Shown here: positions 52,642 to 62,148 of the stretch, piece after piece
Position numbering within the stretch: position 1 is the first letter of the stretch
How the letters are laid out: each line of letters starts with the position of its first letter
NCBI GenBank assembly: GCA_964371055.1
Contig: CAYJLF010000001.1
Location: forward strand, 62,001 to 126,000
From: CAYJLF01 sp964371055
GTDB taxonomy: Bacteria > Eisenbacteria > RBG-16-71-46 > CAIMUX01
Reading direction: 5' to 3'
DNA length: 64,000 nt
Made by a program: the position numbers and the translations under genes
The notes under the pieces: model-generated
Seen by the model: only the letters and a program-made list of their open reading frames with translations
Database searches by the model: none
What the model was told of the DNA's origin: nothing

Positions 52642-55443
52642 ATGAAGGGGATCCACGCGATCGCACGGACCGCACGGAGGAGGAACGCCGCGCCGTTTTG
52701 GCCCGCTTGCCTGGCCGGCCTGATCCTCGTCCTGGTCGGAACCGCCGCCCTCAGCGCGCCGTCGTTCGCGCAGGGCGAGGCCAGCCAACCGGATGCGGTC
52801 TGGTTCCCGCCCTCGATGGCGGGATGGCCGGGCGAGTTCCGCGATGCCCGCGACACCGCTCCCTACCTCGCCTTCCATCAGGCAGCCGCCGCGCGCCGGC
52901 TGGACAAGTCCGGACGCGAAGAGCCGCTGCCGGCCCAGTCGCTCTACGACGCGCGTTACTACGATCTCGACCTCGACCTCAATCCGACCACCCGCATCCT
53001 CACCGGAGTCGTCACCGCCAGGCTGGAGATCGTCTCCGGTCCGCTCGGCAGCGTCGTGCTCGATCTCGGGAACAACATGACGGTGAGCGCCATCACCTGC
53101 GCGGGCACTCCGGTGACCTGGTCCCATGCCTCCGGGATCCTCACCGTCAACCTCGACCGCTCCTACCTGACCGGGGAGGAAGCGACGATCGTCGTGACCT
53201 ATGCGGGAAACCCGGCAGGGGGCGCCTGGGGCTGGGACACGGCCGATGGTGGGCCGATGATCTGGACTCTGAGCGAAGCGTTCGGGGCCCGGACCTGGTG
53301 GCCCTGCAAGGACTATCCGGATGACAAGGCCGACTCGGTCGACATCCGCGTCACGGTGCCGACCGGACTGATTGTCGCCAGCAATGGGAGCCTGCGCGCG
53401 CAGAGCGACAACGGCACGACGGCCGACTTCTGGTGGCACGAGTCTCATCCGATCACGACCTATCTCGTCTCGCTCGCCATTCATCCTTATCACGTGTACA
53501 ACGACTGGTACGTGACGGCACTGGGAGACTCGGTGGAGATCGAGTTCTACAACTGGCAGTCCAGCATCCCGGACGTCGAGGCGGTCCAGGCGACGGTGAA
53601 GACGATGATGGGCGCGTTCGCCGAGCAATACGGCGAGTACCCGTTCCCGGACGAGAAGTACGGCCACGCCGAATTCCCGTGGGGCGGCGGCATGGAGCAC
53701 CAGACCGTCACGAGCCTCGGCTACTTCGGCTCGTCGGTCGTGGCCCACGAGCTCGCGCACCAGTGGTGGGGCGACATGGTGACCTGCGCGAACTTCCACG
53801 ACATCTGGCTCAACGAAGGCTTTGCGACCTGGTCGGAGGCGATCTGGCTGGAGTCACAGGGGGGGATGGAGGCCTATCACGCCGACCTCCGCCTGAACCA
53901 GTACTTCGGCCCGGGCACCATCTACGTCCCCGACACCAGCGACTGGGGCCGGATCTTCGACTCCAACCTCTCCTACAACAAGGCGAGCTGGATTCCGCAC
54001 ATGCTGCGCGGCATGCTGGGTGACGCGCTCTTCTTCCAGGCCCTGGCCGAGTACCGGAGCCGCTTCGAATACGCCTCGGCCACGACCGCCGACTTCCAGC
54101 AGGTCTTCGAGGACATCTCCGGCCTCGACCTCGAGACCTTCTTCCAGCAGTGGATCTACGGCGAGTACTACCCGATCTACCAGTATGAGTGGTCGGCCAC
54201 GCCGGCCGCCTCCGGCTACGACGTCGCCGTGACGGTTCGCCAGCTCCAGAACTGGCAGCTCTTCGCCATGCCGCTGGAGATCGTGGTCGAGACCGACCAG
54301 GGCCCGGAGACCTTCCGCGTCGACAACGCTCTGGCCGAGGAAGTGTACGTCCTGCACACCGCGGGCCAGCCGTCGGAGGTGGCGCTCGACCCGAGCCAGT
54401 GGATCCTGCGCCGGGTCCTCGCGCCGATCCCCACGCCGACCTTCGAGAAGTCGCTGCTGGTGGTCAACGGCGTCGATTGGGACACCTACGGCACCGAGAT
54501 CCGGACCGCCTACTCCGATCGCGTCTTCACCGGCGCGCATGACTTCGCCTTCTGGGATTGCTTCGCCACGCCGTCGGGCGGCTACCCGGCCAACGTGCCG
54601 GCGCCCCTGGGACATGGCGCGTTGCCGGGCTCCGTCCTGGGTCAGTACCGGACCGTGGTCTGGGTGGGCAACAACTACAACGGCGATCTGTCGGTCTGGA
54701 ACGAGGCGCCGCTCTACTCGTACCTCCAGGCGGGAGGAAACGTCTACCTCCTCACCCGCATGGGCGACTCGTTCCTGAGCGGACCCTACTCCGACTACCT
54801 GGGAGTCAGCTGGCTGGCCGGCGGCACGATCTACGACTGCATCTCCAGCTATGCGGGGCTGACCAACATCCCGCGCCTGGGAACGCAGAATAACGTCACG
54901 GCGTTCCACCCGACGACCCTGGGTCCGGAGACGACCCTCCTGTACAAGGCGGTCCAGGGACACACGAACCCCAACTGGGGCCTGGGCGCCATCCGGATCC
55001 CGGCGGAAGGCGGCACCTACAACCCTGACGGAGGACGCTTCGCGATCCTGATGGGACGGCCGTACCGATGGGCCCACACCGAGCTCCGGACGAACAACGA
55101 GTACATCCTCACAAACCTGCTCGGCCTCGGGTCACCGCTGGACGTCGAGTCGGTGCCCGCCGCGGCGGCGCTCTCGCTGGCGGCCCCGGCACCCAACCCG
55201 TTCCACGCGGACGCGGCGATCAGGTTTGCGCTGCCGCAAGCGGGGGACGCACGGCTGGCGGTCTTCGACCTGCAGGGACGGCGCGTGAAGACCCTGCTCG
55301 ACGGCCCGGCGGCGGCGGGAGCGCACGAACTCCGCTGGTCAGGCGAAGACGGCGCCGGCCGACGGGTCGCGACCGGAGTCTACTTCCTCCGGCTCGAAAC
55401 CGCCGCGGGGACGCGGGAACAGCGGCTCTTGCACATCCGCTGA
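52642..55443 (+). CDS. Secreted M1 metallopeptidase with GATase-like and FlgD-type C-terminal domains, copy 1
   Basis: The 933-residue protein has a signal peptide (to about residue 44). Its M1 aminopeptidase module has GGGMEHQTVTS, the exopeptidase motif, and HELAH (369-373) with the third zinc ligand Glu392 in IWLNEGFATWSEA. Residues about 600-830 look like a glutamine-amidotransferase-type Rossmann domain (VVWVGNNYNGDL, YLQAGGNVYLLT). The last 80 residues are a FlgD-like Ig domain (APNPFHADAAIRF, FDLQGRRVKTL, GEDGAGRRVATGVYFLRL). It probably degrades peptides outside the cell or in the periplasm. AGAGGAGAG precedes ATG 52642. Confidence 0.93.
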   Translation: MKGIHAIARTARRRNAAPFWPACLAGLILVLVGTAALSAPSFAQGEASQPDAVWFPPSMAGWPGEFRDARDTAPYLAFHQAAAARRLDKSGREEPLPAQSLYDARYYDLDLDLNPTTRILTGVVTARLEIVSGPLGSVVLDLGNNMTVSAITCAGTPVTWSHASGILTVNLDRSYLTGEEATIVVTYAGNPAGGAWGWDTADGGPMIWTLSEAFGARTWWPCKDYPDDKADSVDIRVTVPTGLIVASNGSLRAQSDNGTTADFWWHESHPITTYLVSLAIHPYHVYNDWYVTALGDSVEIEFYNWQSSIPDVEAVQATVKTMMGAFAEQYGEYPFPDEKYGHAEFPWGGGMEHQTVTSLGYFGSSVVAHELAHQWWGDMVTCANFHDIWLNEGFATWSEAIWLESQGGMEAYHADLRLNQYFGPGTIYVPDTSDWGRIFDSNLSYNKASWIPHMLRGMLGDALFFQALAEYRSRFEYASATTADFQQVFEDISGLDLETFFQQWIYGEYYPIYQYEWSATPAASGYDVAVTVRQLQNWQLFAMPLEIVVETDQGPETFRVDNALAEEVYVLHTAGQPSEVALDPSQWILRRVLAPIPTPTFEKSLLVVNGVDWDTYGTEIRTAYSDRVFTGAHDFAFWDCFATPSGGYPANVPAPLGHGALPGSVLGQYRTVVWVGNNYNGDLSVWNEAPLYSYLQAGGNVYLLTRMGDSFLSGPYSDYLGVSWLAGGTIYDCISSYAGLTNIPRLGTQNNVTAFHPTTLGPETTLLYKAVQGHTNPNWGLGAIRIPAEGGTYNPDGGRFAILMGRPYRWAHTELRTNNEYILTNLLGLGSPLDVESVPAAAALSLAAPAPNPFHADAAIRFALPQAGDARLAVFDLQGRRVKTLLDGPAAAGAHELRWSGEDGAGRRVATGVYFLRLETAAGTREQRLLHIR

Positions 55444-55489
55444 GGCGAGATCAGGGCCCGACGGGGCCGATGTGACGGCGTGCCTTCAC

Positions 55490-55526
55490 GAAGGCGATCC
55501 TTTCCCCTTGGGAGAGGATCGCCTTC
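55490..55526 (+). terminator. Terminator hairpin between the two M1 peptidase genes
   Basis: GAAGGCGATCCT and AGGATCGCCTTC form a perfect 12-bp stem around a 13-nt loop, 47 bp after the first stop. No T tract follows. Confidence 0.6.
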
Positions 55527-55589
55527 CCATACCACCCCGACGGATCGCCGGGCTGGAACCGGCCCGGGTGGGCTGCTACCATCCGAAGC

Positions 55590-58412
55590 ATGAAATGCTC
55601 ATGGTCCACTCCCCGCCGGGGTCGGAGTCGGAGCCTGCTCTCGATCCGGCCCGCTGTTCTCCTCCTCCTCTGCGTTCTTCTCGCCGCCAGCACCGTCTCG
55701 CCGTCATCGCGGGCCGAAGTCGCCGCGATGGCCGGGCCTGGAGCGGAGCCGATCGCGACGTCTCCGCCCGGCGACGGACCGGACGACGGCGCCTTCTGGT
55801 GCTCGCACGGCAGGATCGCGGCCGCCGCCTCCGCTTCTCTCGACCGGACGGAGATGACACCGAACCAGGCGGCGTGGGACGCCCTGGAGTACCAGCTCTT
55901 CCTTGAGATCGAGCCCGACTCGTCCCGGGTCACCGGCTCGACGTGGATCCGCTTCCGCTCAGAGCTGGCGGCGCCGGCGCGGTTGGACAGCGTGGAGCTC
56001 GACCTCAAGCCGGAGATGGTAGTCAGCCGCGTGTCCGCCTACGACGGCACCCCATCCCCCCCGCTCTACTTCCGGCAGGAGAACGACCTCCTGGTCGTGC
56101 GCCTCCCGCGCCGCCTGCGGCAGGGGGAAGAGCTCACCCTGTCGATCGATTACCAGGGCGCACCCTCCCGGGAGACGCGCGATGGATTCCGGTTCGATAC
56201 CATCGGCGGGGAGACGCTGGCCTGGAGCTTCGGCGGACCGCGCGGCGCGCGGCGCTGGTGGCCCTGCAAGGATCACCCGGGCGACAAGGCCGACTCGGTC
56301 ACGATCCAGGTGACGGTGCCCGAGGGGATGGAGGTCGTGGCGAACGGCACTCTGTCGTGGCGTTCCACGACCGGCGCGAAGAGCACGTTCCATTGGAAAG
56401 AACGGCATCCGATCGCCACCTACCTCGTCGCGCTCTCGGCCTACCCGTACTCGGTCTACGAGGATCACTACATCCCCGACTCCACCGGCGAGCCGGCCGA
56501 CACGATGCCGATCGTCTTCTACAACTACCCGTCGGCCCGCCCGGCCTGGGAACCTGTCCAGGCGAAACTCCGCTCGATGCTCCGCTCCTTCGCCGGCCGC
56601 TTCGGGGAGTATCCGTTCCTCGACGAGAAGTACGGTCACGCCCAGGTCCCCTTCTCCGGCGGGATGGAGCACCAGACGATCACAAGCCTCGGCTCGAACC
56701 TGGAACTGGTGGTGGCGCATGAGCTGGCGCACCAGTGGTGGGGAGACGAGGTCACCTGCGCCGACTTTCACGACATCTGGCTCAACGAGGGTTTCGCCAC
56801 CTACTGCGAGGCGCTCTGGCAGGAGTCGAGCCGCGGGACGGCCGCCTATCGGGAGCGCATGGCGCAGGCGCGCTCGTACGGGACGGGCTCGATCTACGTC
56901 CCGGACACCCGGGATCCGGATCGGATCTACGACCGTGCCCTCTCGTACAACAAGGGGGCATGGATCCTGCACATGCTGCGCGGACAGGTCGGGGATGCGC
57001 TCTTCTTCCCGATCCTTCGCGAGTATCGCGCGCGCCGGGTCATGCTGGGGGGGACGGCGCGTACACCCGACCTGGCCGAGATCGCGACCGAGCTCGGGGG
57101 GAGCGATTACGGGCCCTTCTTTGAACGATGGATCCACGGTGAGGGCTATCCGATCTACCGCCCCGACTGGTCGGTCGAGCCGGAAGGTCCCGACCAGGCG
57201 GTGAATCTCCGCGTGCGGCAGCTACAGGAAGGCGGCATCTTCCCGATGCAGCTCACCCTCGCCTTCGTCCTCGACGCGGAGGAGGAGATCCGCGTCTCGG
57301 TCTGGAACGGATCGGCGGACACGACCTACCGGGTGCTGATGCCACGAGCGCCGAAAGAGGTCCGGTTGGATCCGGACGAGTGGATCCTGCGCAAGATCTA
57401 CGAGCCGATGCCGGCCGGACCGAGCTTCGATCGCCCATTCCTTCTGGTCAACGGCATCCCGTGGCGCGGGGAGAGCGGCACGACGATCCGCGACTACTAC
57501 CGCGACGGCGTTCTGACCGACGGGCGCGATTTCGACTTCTGGGACTACCATCCGGAGCCGACCGACGGCTACCCGGACGGGTTGCCGGCCCCGCTGGGGC
57601 ACGGCGAGGTCCCCGGAGAGACCCTCGCGCGCTACCGTGCGCTGCTCTGGGTCGGCAACACCTTCGGAGGAGACGCCACCGGCTTCGAGGAGTCGCCGTT
57701 GCACGCCTGGCTCGAGGCGGGAGGCAATCTGTTCGTCATCGCTCCGAGCGGGCGCACCTTCCTGCCGACGCCGTACCGGGACTACCTCGGGATCGACTGG
57801 GTCGGCGGCGATTCCGTCTCCGTGGTCGCAGAAGCGATGATCGAGGGACTCCCCGACCTCGTCGCCGACGGAGCCCAGGAGGAGATCTCCTTCTTCCGGC
57901 TCTCCCGTCCGCTCCCCGGCGCGGAGATGCTCTATGCGGACAAGGGCGATCCCGACCGCGGCGTCGGCGTCGCCTGGACCGTGCCCACAGACGGGGCCGG
58001 CGCCACGGAAATGGGGCGACATCGCTTCGTCTATCTCGGCGGACGTCCCTATCGCTGGAACGCTGACCGGCTCCGCGCGGCGGTGTCGGCTCTGCACGAG
58101 CGCTACCTGGCTCCGCCGGCCACGGGCGGCGCGCGCCTTCTTCTGCGCGCTCCGGCGCCGAACCCATCGAGCGAGGCACGCACGAAGATCTCCTTCCTCC
58201 TCCCGCAGGCGGGACCGGCGGAGCTGACCCTCTTCGACGTGCAGGGACGACGGATCCGTGTCCTCCGGAGCGCGGCATCCCCCGCCGGCTGGAACGCGGA
58301 GATCTGGGACGGGCGCGACGAGGCGGGTGGGAGTGTCGCCTCGGGGATCTACTTCGCGCGACTCGAAGCCGCGGGCGCCTCCGCCTCGACGCGAGTGGTC
58401 CGACTCAAGTGA
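55590..58412 (+). CDS. Secreted M1 metallopeptidase with GATase-like and FlgD-type C-terminal domains, copy 2
   Basis: This 940-residue paralogue of the preceding gene has the same order: signal peptide (VLLLLCVLLAAS), an M1 module with SGGMEHQTITS and HELAH (377-381) plus Glu400, the Rossmann-like domain (LLWVGNTFGGDATGF, WLEAGGNLFVIAPSG), and a FlgD-like Ig tail (APNPSSEARTKISF, FDVQGRRIRVL, DEAGGSVASGIYFARL). All zinc and catalytic residues are kept. The copies are clearly diverged, so the duplication is old. No strong ribosome site is seen before ATG 55590. Confidence 0.92.
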   Translation: MKCSWSTPRRGRSRSLLSIRPAVLLLLCVLLAASTVSPSSRAEVAAMAGPGAEPIATSPPGDGPDDGAFWCSHGRIAAAASASLDRTEMTPNQAAWDALEYQLFLEIEPDSSRVTGSTWIRFRSELAAPARLDSVELDLKPEMVVSRVSAYDGTPSPPLYFRQENDLLVVRLPRRLRQGEELTLSIDYQGAPSRETRDGFRFDTIGGETLAWSFGGPRGARRWWPCKDHPGDKADSVTIQVTVPEGMEVVANGTLSWRSTTGAKSTFHWKERHPIATYLVALSAYPYSVYEDHYIPDSTGEPADTMPIVFYNYPSARPAWEPVQAKLRSMLRSFAGRFGEYPFLDEKYGHAQVPFSGGMEHQTITSLGSNLELVVAHELAHQWWGDEVTCADFHDIWLNEGFATYCEALWQESSRGTAAYRERMAQARSYGTGSIYVPDTRDPDRIYDRALSYNKGAWILHMLRGQVGDALFFPILREYRARRVMLGGTARTPDLAEIATELGGSDYGPFFERWIHGEGYPIYRPDWSVEPEGPDQAVNLRVRQLQEGGIFPMQLTLAFVLDAEEEIRVSVWNGSADTTYRVLMPRAPKEVRLDPDEWILRKIYEPMPAGPSFDRPFLLVNGIPWRGESGTTIRDYYRDGVLTDGRDFDFWDYHPEPTDGYPDGLPAPLGHGEVPGETLARYRALLWVGNTFGGDATGFEESPLHAWLEAGGNLFVIAPSGRTFLPTPYRDYLGIDWVGGDSVSVVAEAMIEGLPDLVADGAQEEISFFRLSRPLPGAEMLYADKGDPDRGVGVAWTVPTDGAGATEMGRHRFVYLGGRPYRWNADRLRAAVSALHERYLAPPATGGARLLLRAPAPNPSSEARTKISFLLPQAGPAELTLFDVQGRRIRVLRSAASPAGWNAEIWDGRDEAGGSVASGIYFARLEAAGASASTRVVRLK

Positions 58413-58485
58413 CGCCGCTCGCGGTGGCACCGCTCGACGAGACGCCGCGACCCTGACACGGACTTCGATCGCGGCCGGCGGCCGC

Positions 58486-60336
58486 TCAGTCCGAGGTCAC
58501 TTCGCGCCGGCGCGCTTCATCGGCCACGGGCGCCAGCCGGCGCGCCGCTTCGCGCCAGGGCTCGATCTCGTCCTGTCTTCCCATCGCTTCGAGGAAGCGG
58601 ATCCGGGCGCTCACTCCGTGGGTCCAGGAGAGGACGACCAGGCGGTGGATGCGATCCGCGGGCCGATATCCCGCCCGTAACAGGCCCGCGACATCCGGTG
58701 GATCGACCACGCGCGCCTCTTCGGGACCATCCCGGAGGAGGTAGACGAGCCCTTCGGGCACCGCGGCCGCGGCGCCGTGGAAACCGGTCCCCTCCACATC
58801 GGCGGTGAAGGCGGTCGACCGGCCCGGCCGGTGCGCCTGCGCGATTCCGCGAAGCACGCTCTGGTACCGGCCTTCGATCACCGCGACGTCGTAGGGACGT
58901 CCCGACTCGAAGAGGGCGACCTGTTCCAGGAACGCGCCGACCGCCGGTTCGATCGGCGGCAGGAGGGCCGGGTCGGTCCGCCGCAGTTGCGGGTAATACC
59001 AGGAACGCCGCAGCAGTTCCGGATCGACCACGGTGACGTCGGGGCGTTGTCCCTCGACCTGCTGCAGGTAGATGGAGGGAGAGACGACCGCGTCCCAGAA
59101 TCGCGACAGCAGGACCGTCCGCTCCGGCAGCAGACGCAGCGTCGCTTCGGTGTGAAACCGGATGAAGTGGTCATCGCTGCGATCGGCGTCCCCAAAGCGC
59201 AGCCCAGCCTGCAACCCGACCACGGCGAGCGCCACGACGGCGACGACCGGCATCAGGCGGGCATATCGAGTCGCCAGCCAGGCGAGTCCCGCTCCGACCA
59301 GAAGGGTCAGCACGAGGTCGGCCGGCAGGTAGTAAGGCGCCAGATCATGGATCGAGTAGCTCGACGCCCAGGCGACGGTGACGATGAGCGCGAGCCCGAG
59401 CACGAGCCCTCCCCTCCCCCGGCGCCGGCCAGCCCAGAGGCCCAGCGGAATCAACGCGAGTGCGGGCCAGGCGAGACGCGACGGGAGCGAGGTCATCCAG
59501 CCGCGGAGTTGGACACTCCACTGTGCACCCGACTCGAAGAGCCAGACGCGGTACTGCGCCGCGAGAATGTGTCGCCAGAAACCGTCCCAGCGTTCGGGAT
59601 CGCCCCAGTCGAGCAGCGGCTCCCGCGCGGACCGCAGCGGAAGGACCAGGACCAGCGACCACGCAAAGACGAAGAGCGCCGCGGCCACGCCCCACGCGCG
59701 CAGGCTCGCCGGCCGCCGTCCGGGCTCCGGTCGCATCAAGCCGGCCAGAATCGCCGCGGCCATCGCCGGCGCGATGAAGACGATGCTGAGATGATGCGCC
59801 ACACTCAGGCCGACGAGCCACGCGGTGATCACGAGATCGCGGGCCTCGACCCCTCGCGCGAGGCAAAGTGCCTGGCGCAGGAGCAGAGCGATGAAGAGGA
59901 GATGGAGCGCGTAGACCTCGTTCCCCGCGGCCTGTTCCCAGAAGACGGCGTTGGTGCCGAAGAGAAGGCCGGCCGACCAGGCGCCGAGATCCGCGCCGAC
60001 GGAGATCCGGTCGGCCGGCGCAGACCATCGGATCCACGCGCGGGCGAGCGCCGTGACCGCGAGCGCCGCCCCGAGGGCCGCGACGACCGAGAGGAGGTTC
60101 ATCGCAAAGATGGGAGATGTCCCCGCGCCGAGGATGAAGAGTCTCCCGAGGAGAAGGTAGAGAGGGTATCCGGTCGGATGCGCGACCCCCATCGAGGCGG
60201 CCGCGGCTGCCAGCTCCCCACTGTCGACGGTCCCGAGGTCCCGCGAAACGGTGCTTAGGTAGAGCACCGCGAGGGGCAATCCGACGACCGCGAGATCGGC
60301 GGCGAGGCGGGGACGGCGTATCGCGACTCCAGTCAT
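58486..60336 (-). CDS. DUF2723 membrane protein (predicted GT-C glycosyltransferase)
   Basis: The 616-residue protein has about eleven helices in its first 390 residues and a soluble C-terminal part. The first loop has STVSRDLGTVDSGELAAAAASMGVAHPTGYPLY, in short pieces the DUF2723 signature (VDSGE, AHPTGYPLY), then FWEQAAGNEVYALH and HHLSIVF. DUF2723 proteins are GT-C-like and linked to protein O-mannosylation in Bacteroidetes. Many strand signatures suggest the soluble part binds the acceptor. A -10 box TATAAC lies 6 bp before ATG 60336 and no ribosome site is present, suggesting a leaderless mRNA. Confidence 0.88.
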   Translation of the reverse strand: MTGVAIRRPRLAADLAVVGLPLAVLYLSTVSRDLGTVDSGELAAAAASMGVAHPTGYPLYLLLGRLFILGAGTSPIFAMNLLSVVAALGAALAVTALARAWIRWSAPADRISVGADLGAWSAGLLFGTNAVFWEQAAGNEVYALHLLFIALLLRQALCLARGVEARDLVITAWLVGLSVAHHLSIVFIAPAMAAAILAGLMRPEPGRRPASLRAWGVAAALFVFAWSLVLVLPLRSAREPLLDWGDPERWDGFWRHILAAQYRVWLFESGAQWSVQLRGWMTSLPSRLAWPALALIPLGLWAGRRRGRGGLVLGLALIVTVAWASSYSIHDLAPYYLPADLVLTLLVGAGLAWLATRYARLMPVVAVVALAVVGLQAGLRFGDADRSDDHFIRFHTEATLRLLPERTVLLSRFWDAVVSPSIYLQQVEGQRPDVTVVDPELLRRSWYYPQLRRTDPALLPPIEPAVGAFLEQVALFESGRPYDVAVIEGRYQSVLRGIAQAHRPGRSTAFTADVEGTGFHGAAAAVPEGLVYLLRDGPEEARVVDPPDVAGLLRAGYRPADRIHRLVVLSWTHGVSARIRFLEAMGRQDEIEPWREAARRLAPVADEARRREVTSD

Positions 60337-60342
60337 GGCGCA

Positions 60343-60348
60343 GTTATA
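60343..60348 (-). promoter_or_regulatory. -10 box placing transcription start at the DUF2723 ATG
   Basis: TATAAC (60348-60343) is followed by 6 nt and then the ATG (60336), where transcription would be expected to begin. The -35 region is poor. Confidence 0.4.
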
Positions 60349-60474
60349 GCAGTCCCGCCCCGAAAACGCAGCGCGTTTGCCCCGGCGCCGGTCGCTGGGC
60401 GGCCCCGTGCGGGGCGCCTGCGGGCGACTCCCGGCGGCCCGGGCCCGGGCGGGCCTGGGAGCGGTCCACCTCGA

Positions 60475-60503
60475 TTGACACCCCGGAGGCCGGACCGTAT
60501 CCT
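60475..60503 (+). promoter_or_regulatory. Sigma-70 promoter of the GAPDH gene
   Basis: TTGACA (60475-60480) and TATCCT (60498-60503) are separated by 17 bp, one of the strongest promoters in the window. The leader would be about 42 nt. Confidence 0.75.
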
Positions 60504-60551
60504 CACGGCCACGAAGCCTGAAGAGCCGTTTTCGCACTTCCGGAGGAACCC

Positions 60552-61625
60552 ATGAGCAAGAGCCGTCATGTCCACGTGGTCGGAACCGGAACCATCGGCG
60601 AGCCCCTGATCGGTCTCCTTTCCGACTTCAAGAAAGACCTCGGCATCGAGACGGTCTCCTTCCACAAGCGAACACCGCTGACTTCCGAACGGGCGAAGGT
60701 CCAGAACCTGCTCGACCGCGGCGCGCTGCTCAGCACCGACGCCGAGGCGATCCCGAAGTTCGAGGAGCAGGGGATGAAGGTCTCGTTCGACGTCGAGGAA
60801 GCGGTCGACCGCGCCGACGTGGTCATCGACTGCACCCCCTCCGGCGTCGGCCAGGCCAACAAACAGAAGTACTATGAGCGCTACACGCAGAACACGCTCG
60901 GCTTCGTGGCGCAGGGGAGCGAATTCGGCTTCGGCAAGATGTACGCCCGCGGCGTCAACGACGCGGCCCTCAAAGTCGGTGAGGACAAGTACGTCCAGGT
61001 CGTGAGCTGCAACACGCACAACCTCTCGGTGCTGCTGCGCACCATCGCCCTCGCCGACGACGACCCGAGCAACCTGGTCGAGGGGAAGTTCGTGCTGATG
61101 CGCCGTGCGAGCGACATCTCCCAGGACGGCGACTTCGTGCCGGCTCCCCAGGTCGGCAAGCACGACGACCCTCGCTTCGGCACCCACCACGCCCGCGATG
61201 CCTGGCACCTCTTCCAGACGCTGGGGTACGATCTGAACATCTTCTCCTCGGCCATCAAGCTGAACACCCAGTACATGCACCTGCTCTGGTTCAGCCTGCG
61301 CCTGAAGGAGAAGATCGACGCCAAGACGGTGCTCGGCCGCCTGCAGGAGAACCGGCGTGTCGCTCTGACCGAGAAGAAGTCCGCCAACCAGGTCTTCTCC
61401 TACGGTCGCGATCATGGCCATTACGGACGCATCCTGTCGCAGACGGTGGTGCCGACCCGCTCGCTCTGTGTCACCAACGACCATGACGTGACCGGGTTCG
61501 CGTTCACGCCGCAAGACGGCAACTCGCTGCTCTCCAGCCTGGCGATCACCTCCTGGTTTTTCGATCCCAAGGGGTACAACCAGATGCTGGACTGCCTGCG
61601 GCCGTACATGTACCAGGAGCTCTAG
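60552..61625 (+). CDS. Type II (archaeal-type) glyceraldehyde-3-phosphate dehydrogenase
   Basis: The 357-residue protein is of the archaeal class II GAPDH family, not the bacterial GapA class. The dinucleotide loop is VVGTGTIGEPLI, followed by VVIDCTPSGVGQANKQKYYE, FVAQGSEFGFG and the catalytic Cys153 in VVSCNTHNLSVLLRTI. It oxidises glyceraldehyde 3-phosphate with phosphate, using NAD(P)+. GGAGGA precedes ATG 60552. Neighbours are not glycolytic. Whether it replaces or complements a class I enzyme elsewhere cannot be seen. Confidence 0.9.
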   Translation: MSKSRHVHVVGTGTIGEPLIGLLSDFKKDLGIETVSFHKRTPLTSERAKVQNLLDRGALLSTDAEAIPKFEEQGMKVSFDVEEAVDRADVVIDCTPSGVGQANKQKYYERYTQNTLGFVAQGSEFGFGKMYARGVNDAALKVGEDKYVQVVSCNTHNLSVLLRTIALADDDPSNLVEGKFVLMRRASDISQDGDFVPAPQVGKHDDPRFGTHHARDAWHLFQTLGYDLNIFSSAIKLNTQYMHLLWFSLRLKEKIDAKTVLGRLQENRRVALTEKKSANQVFSYGRDHGHYGRILSQTVVPTRSLCVTNDHDVTGFAFTPQDGNSLLSSLAITSWFFDPKGYNQMLDCLRPYMYQEL

Positions 61626-61673
61626 CCGAGGGCGGCCGGGCGCGGTCTCACCGCGTTTCGAGAGGAGCGAGTC

Positions 61674-62138
61674 ATGAAGGCAGTCGTGCGCCGCCTCGGC
61701 GGCACCGGCCTCGCCCTGGCGGGGATGTCCGACAGCGGACACTGGGTTCCGATGGACGGCCCGGAAGACGTCGGCGGATACGGCGGGGGAACGCGCCCGC
61801 TGGAGCTGTTGCTGATCGGTCTGGGTGGCTGTACCGGCATGGACGTGCTCTCGATCCTCGCGAAAAAGCGGGTCAAGCTGGACGACTTCGAAATCGAGAT
61901 CGAGGCTCCCCGCACCGCGGAGCACCCGAAGGTCTTCACCTCGATCACGCTGGTGTTCCGTTTCTACGGGGACGGGCTGAAGGAATCCGATCTGGAGGAG
62001 GCGGTCCGGCTCTCTGAAGAGAAGTACTGCTCCGCCTCGGCCATGCTGCGCAAGGCGGCCCCGGTCGAAGCCCGGATCGAGATCCACCCGCCGCGGCCGG
62101 CCCGGCGCGACCTGCCCAGGCCCGTTCCCCCGGCGTAG
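61674..62138 (+). CDS. OsmC family peroxidase-like protein
   Basis: The 154-residue protein has the OsmC fold with GGGTRPLELLLIGLGGCTGMDVLSIL (first Cys in GGCTG, at about residue 59) and RLSEEKYCSASAML (second Cys). These two Cys reduce organic hydroperoxides. The YhfA branch shares this layout. It follows the GAPDH gene after 48 bp with GAGAGGAGC upstream and may be cotranscribed. GAPDH is sensitive to oxidants, so the pairing may be meaningful, but that is inference. Confidence 0.93.
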   Translation: MKAVVRRLGGTGLALAGMSDSGHWVPMDGPEDVGGYGGGTRPLELLLIGLGGCTGMDVLSILAKKRVKLDDFEIEIEAPRTAEHPKVFTSITLVFRFYGDGLKESDLEEAVRLSEEKYCSASAMLRKAAPVEARIEIHPPRPARRDLPRPVPPA

Positions 62139-62148
62139 GGCCACGCGC

